From positions 2,002,015 through 2,066,014 of the forward strand of contig BCKQ01000003.1 of NCBI GenBank assembly GCA_001600695.1: 64,000 nucleotides of DNA, in the 5' to 3' direction. The position numbers and the translations under genes were made by a program. The notes beneath the pieces were generated by a model, which was not told the DNA's origin, made no database searches, and saw only the letters and a list, made by a program, of their open reading frames with translations. Positions 1 to 10,136 of the stretch are shown piece after piece (within the stretch, counting starts at the first letter, position 1; the number at the start of each line of letters is the position of its first letter). This stretch comes from Ascoidea asiatica. Lineage: Eukaryota > Ascomycota > Saccharomycetes > Ascoideales > Ascoideaceae.

Positions 1-909
1 ATATGCCTCAAATTTGAACCTAATGGATATTATAAGGTAACGAGAAATATATGAATCGAATAAATATGATATTATTTGATAATAAAAAGTTGGTATTTTT
101 TTGAAACTTTCGAGAAAATTTATAATTTAATGCATATTTTATAACACTACATATTCTCCAGTTTTTTTTAATTCTTTTCTGTTAGGAAAAAATCCTTTAA
201 AGCTTTTCACTGTTGTTATTACCATTTGATATAATCCTCCTAATAAAATTCTGATCAAATGTTCTTTCTTGGAATACAGGATATACATAATTTTAAGATT
301 CTTCAAAGCATTTTAGCATTATAGCTTTTACTTTTGACATACCTTTTACCCATTTTGAATTATTGCTGATGATTATTTATTTTACTTGCCTTACAGTATT
401 TTAAATTAGATATTTATAAATCAGTTAGAGCCAGTGATATAATAAATTTCAATAGTATCAGAATCTGAAATTTCCCATAATCATCAGCTTGCAAAGAGCC
501 TCCATACAAACTTTGCAAACAGGTGCTGAGCTTCAGCTCTTCAAAACGCAACCGCCGTTCCTGGTTAATCCGCGCTTTTCGTGTCATTGCAACCTTTGCG
601 GATTACTCGCTGGTTCAATTTCCTGGGAGCATTGAGCAAAAAATGCTCCATCTCTGCATTAACACAAATAGCACGTGTAAATGTCGTGACCTTAAAAACT
701 GTTAATTTTTATTTTACTTAGAGCCCTCTTTAATTTCACGTTAACAATATTTAGGGCTATTAGTGCCTTTTTTTAATACCCGTATTACTGGCTTTGAAAT
801 CGGTTAAATAAATGTATAAAATTTAAAACCCTTTATTAATGCTATTTAATCAATATGACACAAACGCTAAAAAAAATAAAAACTTGCAAATTACAAAGGA
901 AAAAAAAAT
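1..909. other. Left-edge intergenic region with a GC-rich island
   Basis: No convincing gene. Most of the stretch is very AT-rich, but about 530-690 is clearly richer in G and C. Inside that island are two simple inverted repeats: TAATCCGC at 566-573 with GCGGATTA at 598-605, and GGAGCATT at 626-633 with AATGCTCC at 642-649. A CACGTG lies at 672-677. A 60-codon open frame crosses the island but shows no recognisable protein features. The island may belong to the promoter of a gene beyond the left edge, because similar islands in this window sit upstream of genes. Confidence 0.5.
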
Positions 910-3705
910 CTATATTATGCTATGATTACATTCTTCTGTTATTCTATCATTCAATTTCTGAATTGATTTTTGAGCATGAATAACTAAATCTTCATGATTG
1001 AAGAGAACTCCAATTTGATATTGTAAATTGAAATTATTTATCATTTCATCTAAACAATTACTTTTTCTATAATTTTTCATTGAAATCTCTAAGTATTTTA
1101 AAACTTTATTAAATAATTCATGATTATGTTCTGTTTTAACTTGCTTATTTGATTTATTTTTTTCAATTTCAAATTTTAAAATTTGATATATTGATAATGC
1201 TAATAAATAATAAGCTTTAGCTATAATTTCAATATTATTTACTTCAAATATTTGAGGCATTGATTTATCTAAAATTTCTAAAACTTCTTTATTTTTATTT
1301 GAAACATATCTTGAATTTTCTTCAGTATTTTCTATATTATAATTCATTTGTTTATTATTTGCAACTTGTAATAAAATTTCACATAATATTAAAATACCTT
1401 CATTAACTAATGTTATTAATGAAGATTCTTTTGCTAATTTTATGCTTCTAATTATCATTGAGATTCCTCTAATATAACCTGAATTACATTCATTTGAAAT
1501 TTTACAATATAATAATGAGAATTTTATATACCAATAATGATCGTAATAAATTTGATTAAATTTAATTTGTGAATAACATAAATTTATTGCATTATTTATA
1601 TTACCACTTTTAAATTCAATTAAAACCTCTAAATATTTCACTTCAATTTTTAAATCTAAATCACTTAAAACTTGATTATTACCAATTAGTTTATTTAATA
1701 AAATTCTACTAAATCTAATTCTAGATCTATTAATAGATTGTTTAATTAATAAAATGATTTTTTTACTTTCCCAAATTTTCAATAATGATAAATCTTTTGA
1801 TAAAATTTTTTTATTTTTACCATAATTATCTAATAATTTGAAAGCATTTTCAATATTACCATTATAATATTCTAAATATGATTTTCTAATTAAAATTAAA
1901 GTTTCATCCAAAATATTAGTATTATTTTCATTATCATTATTATTACAATCAAGGGAAATATCTAAATATAATTCTGCAAGACTTTCAATTCCAACTCTAT
2001 TCCATAAAGAACTTTGAAGTTGATTATGTCTTATAAAAGATGATTTATTATCAATAATTGAAACAAAGCTTGATTTCATTAAAGTTTCAATAATAATTTT
2101 AAGTGGTTTACCATCTAAAGTTAATTGTAAAGCTTCTAATTGATAAGACATTGCATTTAGTGTTAAATTTTCTAATTCATTTGTTTTTAATTTTAAAAAT
2201 TGAAGTAATTGTTCATTTGTACTAAAAAATTCATGTTTTAAAGTTGGTTTATGTTTTAAAAAATTAAATAACCAACTTAATAAATAATTTAAACATTCAT
2301 TATCTTTATTTTCTCTTGCAACAGAAATTGCTTCATTTATAGCTTTTAAAGCTTCATCATCACAACCAAAATTAGCTTCTAAAGTTGCTAAACTTAATAA
2401 AGCATATTGATATATAACATTTTGTCTATTTGACATAATATAATCAAAATATCTATGTAAATAATCATAACAATTTTCATAATCATCATTTTTTAAACAT
2501 TCTAAATATTTCACATAATAAATTGAAGGTAAAGAACCATTTTGATTAAAAGTTGCCATAAGAGATAAAATTTTTTCAAGTTTTTTTGGTATTGGAGAAC
2601 CAAAAGTCTCTAATAATTGAATTTGTTTTTCTAAAAGTTTTGATAAATCAAAATTTGATAAAATTAATAAATTTTGAGGATCTAAAGAAGTATTAATATT
2701 TAAATTTAAAGTATTAGTAATTGAATTTAAAAAATTTAAATCAATTTTATTTAAATCATTAAAATTATTATTAAAAGATGTAAATTTAACTTCAAATGGA
2801 AATTCTTCAAAATTTTTAACTTTTGAAATATTTTTTCTTAAAAAAATTGTTTTAAAATTTGATAAAGAATTATTATTATTGTTAATATTATTATTAATGT
2901 TATTATTAATATTATTATTAACATTATTAAAATATTTAAATAATTGTAACATTAAATTATAAGAAGGTTGTCTAAATTGTATAAAACTATTCCAAATTAA
3001 TAAATATCTATCAAATTCTAAAATTGTAAAAGAACCACATAAACTTGAAACAAATTTACCTAAATAAGAATTTCTTGTAAATAATTTATAATTATTTTTA
3101 ATATAATTAAATTTTATTAAAGTTTGTTTACCATATTTTGGAGATTGAACAATTAAAAATTTAGTTATTGAAATAAAAGAATCAAAAGAATCAAAAGAAT
3201 TTAAAGACCATAAAAACATTAATAAATGTAATTTTGTTTGATTTAAAATTTTTTTAATTTCATTATCATTTATAATTTCTTTTAAATCTTTTAAATAAAA
3301 AATAATTGAATCTTGTAATTTATTTAATAAATCTATNAAAGATGGATTAACAAAAAATTCAACAGATTCAGTATCAATTTTATTTGAATTTGAATTTGAA
3401 TTTTTATTTGAAATTTCATTTGAAATTTCATTTGATAAATCATTTTTTTGATTGTTGGCGGGAGAAAAAGAATTAGAACTATTTACAGATAAACCATTAA
3501 TAAATTTAACTAAAGTTGATAAAAGAGGAGGATGAATAATTGTTGGAAAAACACCAGAAGAATAAGCAGATACTAAAGCTAATAATACAACTTTCATTGG
3601 CGTTAAAGTGGGAGTTAAAATTAATCTTGTTGATTGTTGATTGACTATAGGAATATCATTTTTATTAATATTATTATTGTTATCATTATTGAGAAAAGTC
3701 GTCAT
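910..3705 (-). CDS. APC5: Anaphase-promoting complex subunit 5 (Apc5)
   Basis: Probable subunit of the anaphase-promoting complex (APC/C), the nuclear ubiquitin ligase that triggers chromosome separation and mitotic exit. Apc5 is a TPR-type scaffold subunit. The call rests on the conserved Apc5 block at about residues 405-470, with the order LHRYFDY, then YALLSLATLEANFG, then DEALKAINEAISVAREN, then CLNYLLSW. Further helical repeats follow to the C-terminus. At 931 codons it is longer than the S. cerevisiae protein (roughly 690), mainly because of Asn-rich inserts near residues 70-110 and 255-275. One residue, about 123, is undetermined because base 3337 is N. The gene diverges from TUM1 across an 858-bp region. 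The start is the first ATG of an unbroken frame. The family call is firm; exact boundaries of the repeats are not resolved. Confidence 0.85.
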   Translation of the reverse strand: MTTFLNNDNNNNINKNDIPIVNQQSTRLILTPTLTPMKVVLLALVSAYSSGVFPTIIHPPLLSTLVKFINGLSVNSSNSFSPANNQKNDLSNEISNEISNKNSNSNSNKIDTESVEFFVNPSXIDLLNKLQDSIIFYLKDLKEIINDNEIKKILNQTKLHLLMFLWSLNSFDSFDSFISITKFLIVQSPKYGKQTLIKFNYIKNNYKLFTRNSYLGKFVSSLCGSFTILEFDRYLLIWNSFIQFRQPSYNLMLQLFKYFNNVNNNINNNINNNINNNNNSLSNFKTIFLRKNISKVKNFEEFPFEVKFTSFNNNFNDLNKIDLNFLNSITNTLNLNINTSLDPQNLLILSNFDLSKLLEKQIQLLETFGSPIPKKLEKILSLMATFNQNGSLPSIYYVKYLECLKNDDYENCYDYLHRYFDYIMSNRQNVIYQYALLSLATLEANFGCDDEALKAINEAISVARENKDNECLNYLLSWLFNFLKHKPTLKHEFFSTNEQLLQFLKLKTNELENLTLNAMSYQLEALQLTLDGKPLKIIIETLMKSSFVSIIDNKSSFIRHNQLQSSLWNRVGIESLAELYLDISLDCNNNDNENNTNILDETLILIRKSYLEYYNGNIENAFKLLDNYGKNKKILSKDLSLLKIWESKKIILLIKQSINRSRIRFSRILLNKLIGNNQVLSDLDLKIEVKYLEVLIEFKSGNINNAINLCYSQIKFNQIYYDHYWYIKFSLLYCKISNECNSGYIRGISMIIRSIKLAKESSLITLVNEGILILCEILLQVANNKQMNYNIENTEENSRYVSNKNKEVLEILDKSMPQIFEVNNIEIIAKAYYLLALSIYQILKFEIEKNKSNKQVKTEHNHELFNKVLKYLEISMKNYRKSNCLDEMINNFNLQYQIGVLFNHEDLVIHAQKSIQKLNDRITEECNHSII

Positions 3706-4563
3706 TATAAGAATCGATATTCATAATTGAGTATACTCTATATTTTCAGATTATATTGGTTATAATAGATTTATTGAAAAGGAAAAGGGTGATATCTGAT
3801 TGTGATTGAAATTGAAATTGAAATAAAAATAAAANTAAAAATATAGTTGTTTTAATGATAATTGAATTGATTTAATAATAATCATAGAATTAATAAACAA
3901 AGAAGCTGGACCTTGTTTTGATTTGTCGGTAAATGGCGCCAGTAGTTACCGCAGCGCACCGAAAGATCAAGCAGATTTCAAACCAGGGCCAGTTGATGAT
4001 TCTTTCTTGTTTCTTACTNCTTGTATTTCTTTGCTCTTCATCTTTTTACTTCATATATACATTTATATTTATAATGGTATTTACATTAATACATTCATCA
4101 TCATTAAATGCTTTATCAATGAGGTGAGTTTTTTCCAATTCAGTTTCTGCTGTGTCGTTGATTGGCGTTAATCAACTTCTCTTCAGGAGGACAAAGAGGA
4201 GCAATCAGTGAAATTACCGCTTTGAGAAGTCGGTGTTCCGGTAGTCCAGCCTTCTGGTCAGGTGTTGTGTGGCTAATGGGGCCAGGCAATGAACCCCCGG
4301 AAAGTGGGGGTGAAGAAGTGTGCAAAGCTCGGCTACTGCTTTTTGTTAGCTGATTTAATGAGATGAGCCAGTTTAAACTACTAAGTGACTTTACTGTACT
4401 GCAGCAGCATTATCCTTTATTTGTTTCGAAATCCCTATTCTTTGAGTTATGTTATATACTATATATTTCATTTGATATGTCTTGAAGTTTTTAAAATAAT
4501 CAAGGAAACAGGTAAAGAATAGTAATAGGTATAAAAAGTAAATAATATTCGTGAATTGTCAAT
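3706..4563. other. Divergent intergenic region between APC5 and TUM1
   Basis: Shared upstream region of two divergent genes. The flanks are AT-rich, while about 3925-4020 and 4140-4400 are distinctly GC-richer. It contains ambiguous bases at 3835 and 4019. A 64-codon frame from the ATG at 3933 encodes a basic start followed by a hydrophobic stretch. It has no family I recognise and is interrupted by an N, so I do not call it a gene. The right-hand GC-rich part holds several short hairpins and is listed separately as a possible structured RNA. Confidence 0.5.
4175..4346 (+). ncRNA. Possible structured RNA upstream of TUM1
   Basis: This is a candidate only. The GC-rich segment contains consecutive self-complementary pieces: ACTTCTC 4175-4181 with GAGAAGT 4224-4230, CCAG/CTGG near 4247-4258, TGGC/GCCA near 4270-4283, and ACCCCC 4293-4298 with GGGGGT 4306-4311 closing a 7-base loop. 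A weaker AAAGC/GCTTT pair follows, ending in a run of five T at about 4340, which could act as a Pol III stop. I could not match it to tRNA, U-snRNA, RNase P/MRP, SRP or a clear snoRNA box pattern. It may instead simply be a GC-rich promoter. Confidence 0.2.
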
Positions 4564-5469
4564 ATGCTTAGTAGTGGTGTTAAAATAATTTCTCCTCAAG
4601 CTTTTACAATTTTGAAAAGTGCAACTAATTCAAGAGTTATTCCTGTTGATTCAACATGGTATATGCCAAACTTTGATAAAACTGGTTTTGATGATTTTAA
4701 AAATGAAAGAATTCCAAATTCAGTTTTTTTTGATATTGATGAAGCAAAAGATTTGAATAGTATATATCCTCATATGTTACCAAAAAAACATTTTTTTGAT
4801 GAATTTGTAAGTAATTTAGGAATTAAAAATAATGATTGTCTTGTATTTTATGATAAATTAGGTAATTTTTCAAGTTGTAGAGCAGCTTGGACTTTTAATG
4901 TTTTTAATCATTCAAATATTTTCTTATTAAATAATTATCCTTTATATAAATCTCTGGGTTATAAAATTGAAAAAAATTTTGTAAATTCTCAAACTTATTT
5001 ACCAAAATCAAATTATATTTCAAAATCTTTTCAACAAAATAAAATAATTTCTTTTGAACAATTTAAAAAAATTATTATATCTGATAAACGTTATAATTAT
5101 ACAATCTTAGATGCTAGAAGTTTTGATAGATATTCTGGTCAAAGTCCAGAACCAAGAGTTGGTTTACCTTCTGGTCATGCTCCTTCTGCTATATCTTTAC
5201 CTTTTAATCAATTTTTAAAACCAGAAGATAAAACTTTTATTGATAAAGATACTATTCTAAAAATTTTAAAACATAAAAATATAACTGATGATAAACCAAT
5301 TATTGTAATGTGTGGAACTGGTGTCACTGCTTGTATTATAAAATCAGTTTTGGAAATTGCAGATTATGGTTCTAAAGGAATTCAAGTCTATGATGGTAGT
5401 TGGACTGAATATGCTCAAAGAGTTGATCCAACTCTTATAATAACTGGAATAGATACTCCAAATTTATAA
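4564..5469 (+). CDS. TUM1: Thiosulfate/3-mercaptopyruvate sulfurtransferase (rhodanese family)
   Basis: Two-domain rhodanese of the Tum1/mercaptopyruvate sulfurtransferase type. It moves sulfur from a donor onto an active-site Cys; yeast Tum1 feeds sulfur into tRNA 2-thiolation. The N-terminal inactive domain spans about residues 10-145 and ends near the FYDKLGNFSSCRAAW segment. The catalytic domain spans about 165-295. It includes the DARSFDRYSGQSPEPR rhodanese signature and the active-site loop C250-GTGVTA after VM. At 301 residues it matches the family's usual length (about 300). No signal or targeting peptide is obvious. One CTG codon occurs at codon 131, a poorly conserved position. It lies head-to-head with APC5 and tandem with CLP1. 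TUM1 as orthologue is inferred from architecture; the enzyme family is secure. Confidence 0.9.
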   Translation: MLSSGVKIISPQAFTILKSATNSRVIPVDSTWYMPNFDKTGFDDFKNERIPNSVFFDIDEAKDLNSIYPHMLPKKHFFDEFVSNLGIKNNDCLVFYDKLGNFSSCRAAWTFNVFNHSNIFLLNNYPLYKSLGYKIEKNFVNSQTYLPKSNYISKSFQQNKIISFEQFKKIIISDKRYNYTILDARSFDRYSGQSPEPRVGLPSGHAPSAISLPFNQFLKPEDKTFIDKDTILKILKHKNITDDKPIIVMCGTGVTACIIKSVLEIADYGSKGIQVYDGSWTEYAQRVDPTLIITGIDTPNL

Positions 5470-5842
5470 ATATAACCTTAATAATAGAAGTAAAGTTAAC
5501 TTATTTGACTAATATAAAAGATATCGATAGAATAGTTTTTTTTATATTTTATTACGTAACTGATTATGTAAGGATATAGTTACCTTTGGCTTGGGCCTAC
5601 CCGCCACCACAACTAAACCAGCCGGATTTCAAATGCGCCACTCAGTTCTATTTAGGTATCAAAACATGAATATACTATTTAGTAATAGTAAGACTATATT
5701 ATAGAAAATAATTTAAGATGATTTAAATGATTTCAATTAAATTGAATAAATTCAATCATTCAAACAATTCTCTAATTGAATTACAAATTATATATTATTT
5801 AATTTATCATCTTAGAGGCTTTTCAATAAATGAATTTATATT
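5470..5842. other. TUM1-CLP1 intergenic region
   Basis: A 373-bp spacer between two genes on the same strand. It is AT-rich except for a short GC-rich block at about 5585-5645, which begins GGCTTGGGCCTACCCGCC. This is the small GC island upstream of CLP1. No RNA gene or repeat seen. Confidence 0.5.
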
Positions 5843-7267
5843 ATGAATTTATTATTTAATCAAACTCAAAATAAAATTGTACAACTTCCTTTAAATTCTG
5901 AATGGAGATTTGAAGTAGGTTTTGATGAAAAATTAATACTTAAAATAACTGAAGGAACTGCAGAAATAAATGGTACTGAATTTCCAAATGAAATAGATTT
6001 TACTTTTATTGGTATAAAGTCTTCAATTTTTACTTTTACTGGTTGTAAAATTCAATATCATGGTACTTTATCTTCTGAATATATTTCTGATGAAACTTTT
6101 ATGAATCAATATTTGAATTTATCTTTTATTTTAGAAAAATTAAGATTTCAAAAAATTTCTCCAAATTTATTAATTATTGGTCCAAAAGATTCTGGAAAAT
6201 CAACAATTTCAAAAATTTTATTAAGTTATTCATTAAAATTAGAAAAATCTCCAATATATGTAAATTTAAATCCAAGTGAAGGTATTTTTTCAACTCCTGG
6301 TACTTTAATTGCAACTAAAATTAATGATATTTTAGATATAGAAAATGGTTGGGGTCAAAGTATAACTTCTGGTCCCTCAATATTACATTCAAAACAACCA
6401 ATTGTAAAATATTTTGGTTTTGATTCAATTAAAGAAAATTTAAAATTTTTTGAATATCAAGTTTCAAGATTAGGAAAAGCTGTTTTATCTAAATTAGAAA
6501 ATAATTCAAATAATAATAATATAAATAATGATTTTTCTGGAATTATAGTCGATACTCCTCCTTTTTCAAACAAATTAAAAGATTTAACAACTAATGACGA
6601 TATTGATGGTTTAAAAATAATTGAAAATATAATTTCGGATTTTGAAATTAATATAATTTTAGTAATAGGAAATGAAAGATTATTTATAGATTTAAAAAAA
6701 AAATTATCAAATAAAATTAATTTTAATAATAAAAATAAAATTTTTTTTCAAATACTTAAAATAAATAAAAATAATGGTTGTGTAGATAAAACTGATGTTT
6801 TTACAAGAGCTTTACAACAGAAAAGTATTAAAGAATATTTTTATGGTTTTTCAAAAACTATTTTATCTCCATATACAATAACTGTAAATTATCAAGATTT
6901 AATAATTTATAAAATTAAAGATTCAAAAATTTTATTTCAAGAAAAAGAAGAAATGAAATTAAAAGAAGAAGAATTAGCCTTAGAATTAGGTAATAATAAA
7001 AATAATATTGAACTTCCAACAAAAAATGAAAATAATTTCCTAACAAAAATTGAAATAAATAATGCAAATGTTCAAAATACTATTTTAGCAATTTCTCAAG
7101 CTGAATTAAATGATTCAATGGATATAATATTAAGATCTTCAGTTATGGGTTTTGTTTATATTTCTTTTGCTGATGATAATAAAAAGCAATTAAGAATGTT
7201 ATTACCTAGTCAGAGTCGATTACCTAGAAACCCATTGATTCTTGGTGAATTTAGATATGTTGAATAA
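5843..7267 (+). CDS. CLP1: Clp1, pre-mRNA cleavage factor IA subunit
   Basis: Clp1-type P-loop protein of the nuclear cleavage factor IA, which works with Pcf11 in mRNA 3'-end cleavage and polyadenylation. The N-terminal beta domain (about 1-95) contains SEWRFEVGFDEKLILKI. The Walker A motif GPKDSGKST is at residues 113-121. The central segment contains NLNPSEGIFSTPGTL and GIIVDTPPF (Walker B-like). The C-terminal domain ends in LLPSQSRLPRNPLILGEFRYVE, typical of the family. Its 474 residues are slightly more than the roughly 445 of S. cerevisiae, owing to short Asn-rich inserts. Yeast Clp1 binds ATP but is not thought to be an active RNA kinase; I cannot judge activity from sequence. It faces the 796-codon coiled-coil gene tail to tail. 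Confidence 0.93.
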   Translation: MNLLFNQTQNKIVQLPLNSEWRFEVGFDEKLILKITEGTAEINGTEFPNEIDFTFIGIKSSIFTFTGCKIQYHGTLSSEYISDETFMNQYLNLSFILEKLRFQKISPNLLIIGPKDSGKSTISKILLSYSLKLEKSPIYVNLNPSEGIFSTPGTLIATKINDILDIENGWGQSITSGPSILHSKQPIVKYFGFDSIKENLKFFEYQVSRLGKAVLSKLENNSNNNNINNDFSGIIVDTPPFSNKLKDLTTNDDIDGLKIIENIISDFEINIILVIGNERLFIDLKKKLSNKINFNNKNKIFFQILKINKNNGCVDKTDVFTRALQQKSIKEYFYGFSKTILSPYTITVNYQDLIIYKIKDSKILFQEKEEMKLKEEELALELGNNKNNIELPTKNENNFLTKIEINNANVQNTILAISQAELNDSMDIILRSSVMGFVYISFADDNKKQLRMLLPSQSRLPRNPLILGEFRYVE

Positions 7268-7745
7268 GTGGTTAAAGTGATACTTTTTTTTTACTTTTTT
7301 TTTATATATGCACTATACTGTATATATATTCAATTTCAATTTTATTGAATAGAAATACATTTTATTTTTTCGAATATTAATGATCAGATTTCTTTTTACA
7401 GAAAAAAGTGGAAAACAATTGTTTATTCATTCAGCACTGAAATCATTTATTCTGAAAAAGAAGCGAGTTAAAACTTTCAATAAATATTTACTATGCAATA
7501 TTTAAAGCATAATAGTAAGTACACTACCGCTAGAAGAAAAGAATAATTGAAAATCTCACTTGCTACAATTGTAATTCATACAAGTTCTTAAGCAATTTAA
7601 TTAATAGTTTCAATAATAATATTTGAGAAGTTTTTTAAAAGTAAATGAAAGCAAATAAACTTTTGGCAGTAAATTAAAAAGAAATAACCTATTTAGAAAG
7701 AATAAAGATATTTATAAAGCGAAAGACAATAATGAAAAATCAAAA
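7268..7745. other. Convergent intergenic region
   Basis: A 478-bp space between the 3' ends of CLP1 and the coiled-coil gene. It is uniformly AT-rich with no GC island, no RNA gene and no repeat beyond homopolymer runs. It probably contains only the two 3' untranslated regions. Confidence 0.5.
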
Positions 7746-10136
7746 TTAAGTGCTTAAATTATAGACTAATGAATGTGAATCTAAAGAGCTTGAATTTAAT
7801 GTAGGGCTATCCAGGTGAAGTGGCTTTGAAGTAGCAAATTTTTCATTGTAAGTATTTGAAAAGGAAGAGGTAATATTATTATCATGAAAGTCGTTCATCA
7901 TTTCAAATTTATATTTCAATTGTAGATTTTCATCTGTTAACCGAAAATTATCTAGTTTAAGTTGTTGGGATTTCTCTTTAAATATTTCCGCGATTTTTTG
8001 ATATTTTTGAAAATTGGTTTCTAAATCTTCCACACTTTTCAATGATGATCTGATCTTATTATACTTTTCACTTAATTTGACAAGTTTTTCTAAAACCTGT
8101 TTATTGACTTTGATTGAATTTTTATATGATTCATTAATCCTGAATATTTCTTGGCAAGCTCTTTTATATTTCGTTTTGAGGTTTGTATTCTTATCCTTAA
8201 ATGATGAAATCTCATTTTCTAAAATCTGAGTTGATAATTTAGCACTTTTCTTTGAGCCATCAACTTCTCTATTCAAAAGAATTAAATCATTATTCTGTTT
8301 GTTTATTTGATTAGACAATTTTGAGTTTTCCTTAATTAGCTTGATGTTTTCATCGATTAATTCGTGATTTCTTGTGGATAAACAAGAATTTTTATCTGTT
8401 AAACTGGAATTAGCTTCTGTCAATCTAGAATTTTTTCTTTTATAATGATCCATTTCATGATGTAAAGTTAAATTATTCATATTTAAATCTGTATTCATTG
8501 TTTTCAAAGATAAAACATCACTATTATTATTAATTAATTTATTGGATATTTCTTCCTTCTCTTTGATCAATTGAGATATTCTTGAATTTAAAGATTCATT
8601 TTGATCATACAATGCTTTATTTGAATTTCGAAGATTAGATATCTCAACATTTTTTTGACCTATAGAATCTGTAATTTTACTTGAAATATTATTAATTATT
8701 TTATTATCAATATCTTCAGATTGACCAGCTTGAGCTTGAGAATAAACAATTGAAGCAGATTCAGAGTCTTCACTTGAATTATATTCATCATAATCATCAT
8801 TATCTTCTTCTTCACCTTTTTCATTATCACTATCCATCTGAGCTTCTTTTTCGCCATCTAATTTTATTGGACTTTGTTTTTTAATAGAAAGATCTTTCAA
8901 TTCAGAAGGTTTACGATTAATATCTAAATTTTTTTTAGCAGAATGAATTTCCGAAGCATTTGGTTGTATTTCCTCATGAAAAGCCTGATTTTTTTCTGAT
9001 TCTTCTTCATTCACTATTTTTTTAGCATCTAATTTGTTATTATTTTTTTCTTTAGATTCATAATCATTCCTCCTTTCGGTATCTAGTGGAAAATCAGTAG
9101 TCTGCTCAGAGTGATCTACATACTGGGTTATTACGGTAGATTTGGACTGCTTTGTGGTTATAGAGCTTGATTGATTAGTTTCATGGATTATATTACTGGA
9201 ATAATGGTTGCTATTATTTATGAAATCAAAAATATCAAATAACTTTTCTTTCAAAAAGTTGATTTTTAGGTTATTATTATATAAAACAAATTGGTTTGAG
9301 TTTTGGGTTTTGAACAATATATCATTCAATTGATTAACTTGTGATTGCAAAAATTCATTTTGCTTAATTAAGGAATTCAAATCAATAGGAGTATTAGTAT
9401 AACATGTTGAAGGTGGAGGTGGTGGGATTTGTTGAATTTGTTGAGACTGTGGAGGAAGGTTATTTGCATATGGATCTGGCATTACAGGTGGCGTATCAAT
9501 ATCTGATATGAAAGACTCCTGCAGGAGATTCTGTTCTTTACTTGAAATCATCAATGATCCTGAAGATAAAGAAGGTGCAACTTTCTCGTCAATATTTTCG
9601 ATATCATCGTTATGAAGCACCCTATTATTATCATCATCATCGTCTTCGCTATCATCTTCACTATCATCCTCCGAATCAGAGCCAAAATGATTATTGGATA
9701 TGCCTTTTAAAATATTTTCAGACTGTTGATTATTATTTTCATTTCTTTCAATTATATGTTGGTTATGATTGGTTTCACTGAAAGCTTTATTACTTTGCAA
9801 GTCGGCATCTTGAAAGTTATCTATATCTTGATTTTGTTCGTCTATATTATCTCCCTGTATGTGATTGACTGATATTGAGGAAGATTCTGAATTTGACTCT
9901 GCAAAAGAATTGAATATAAATGAATTGGAATGAGAACGATGAGAAAGAGAAATTGAATGTGCTTTGGGATTTGTATTATATGTATTTGTAACAGAAGCGG
10001 AATGTAATGATTGAATTTGAGAAGCAATTATTGAAACCGAATAGGAATGATTAGATGCTAAGTCATCTAATTTTGATTTCGAAAGACCAGCTCTATTGAA
10101 ATGAGATCTGTTAGTGAAACGAGACAGTTCAGACAT
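7746..10136 (-). CDS. Uncharacterised acidic, coiled-coil protein
   Basis: I do not recognise a family. The 796-residue protein has a Ser/Asn-rich N-terminal third with basic segments and a very acidic repeat (SEDDSEDDSEDDDDDNN, near residues 155-170). A short Pro-rich piece (PPPPPST, near 240) precedes a first possible coil. A second acidic stretch lies near residues 435-460. From about 480 to 760 there is a long predicted coiled coil with heptad-like Leu/Ile/Asn spacing and repeated SRL, NSSL and ENxKL units. It has no signal peptide or membrane span. The layout would suit a structural or scaffold protein such as a spindle-pole, cortical or septum component, but that is only a guess. It diverges from the 970-codon gene across an unusually long 3.1 kb intergenic region. 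Confidence 0.75.
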   Translation of the reverse strand: MSELSRFTNRSHFNRAGLSKSKLDDLASNHSYSVSIIASQIQSLHSASVTNTYNTNPKAHSISLSHRSHSNSFIFNSFAESNSESSSISVNHIQGDNIDEQNQDIDNFQDADLQSNKAFSETNHNQHIIERNENNNQQSENILKGISNNHFGSDSEDDSEDDSEDDDDDNNRVLHNDDIENIDEKVAPSLSSGSLMISSKEQNLLQESFISDIDTPPVMPDPYANNLPPQSQQIQQIPPPPPSTCYTNTPIDLNSLIKQNEFLQSQVNQLNDILFKTQNSNQFVLYNNNLKINFLKEKLFDIFDFINNSNHYSSNIIHETNQSSSITTKQSKSTVITQYVDHSEQTTDFPLDTERRNDYESKEKNNNKLDAKKIVNEEESEKNQAFHEEIQPNASEIHSAKKNLDINRKPSELKDLSIKKQSPIKLDGEKEAQMDSDNEKGEEEDNDDYDEYNSSEDSESASIVYSQAQAGQSEDIDNKIINNISSKITDSIGQKNVEISNLRNSNKALYDQNESLNSRISQLIKEKEEISNKLINNNSDVLSLKTMNTDLNMNNLTLHHEMDHYKRKNSRLTEANSSLTDKNSCLSTRNHELIDENIKLIKENSKLSNQINKQNNDLILLNREVDGSKKSAKLSTQILENEISSFKDKNTNLKTKYKRACQEIFRINESYKNSIKVNKQVLEKLVKLSEKYNKIRSSLKSVEDLETNFQKYQKIAEIFKEKSQQLKLDNFRLTDENLQLKYKFEMMNDFHDNNITSSFSNTYNEKFATSKPLHLDSPTLNSSSLDSHSLVYNLST

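Noticed and set aside
609-635. GGTTCAATTT as a possible tRNA B box
   Set aside because: The flanking bases do not form a T-arm and there is no A box or acceptor stem at the right distance.
3933-4127. 64-codon frame with a hydrophobic stretch upstream of TUM1
   Set aside because: It contains an N, matches no family I know, and lies in a GC-rich promoter island where chance frames are common.
4269-4280. TGGCTAATGGGG as a Pol III A box
   Set aside because: It departs from the consensus in the AG position and no B box follows at tRNA spacing.
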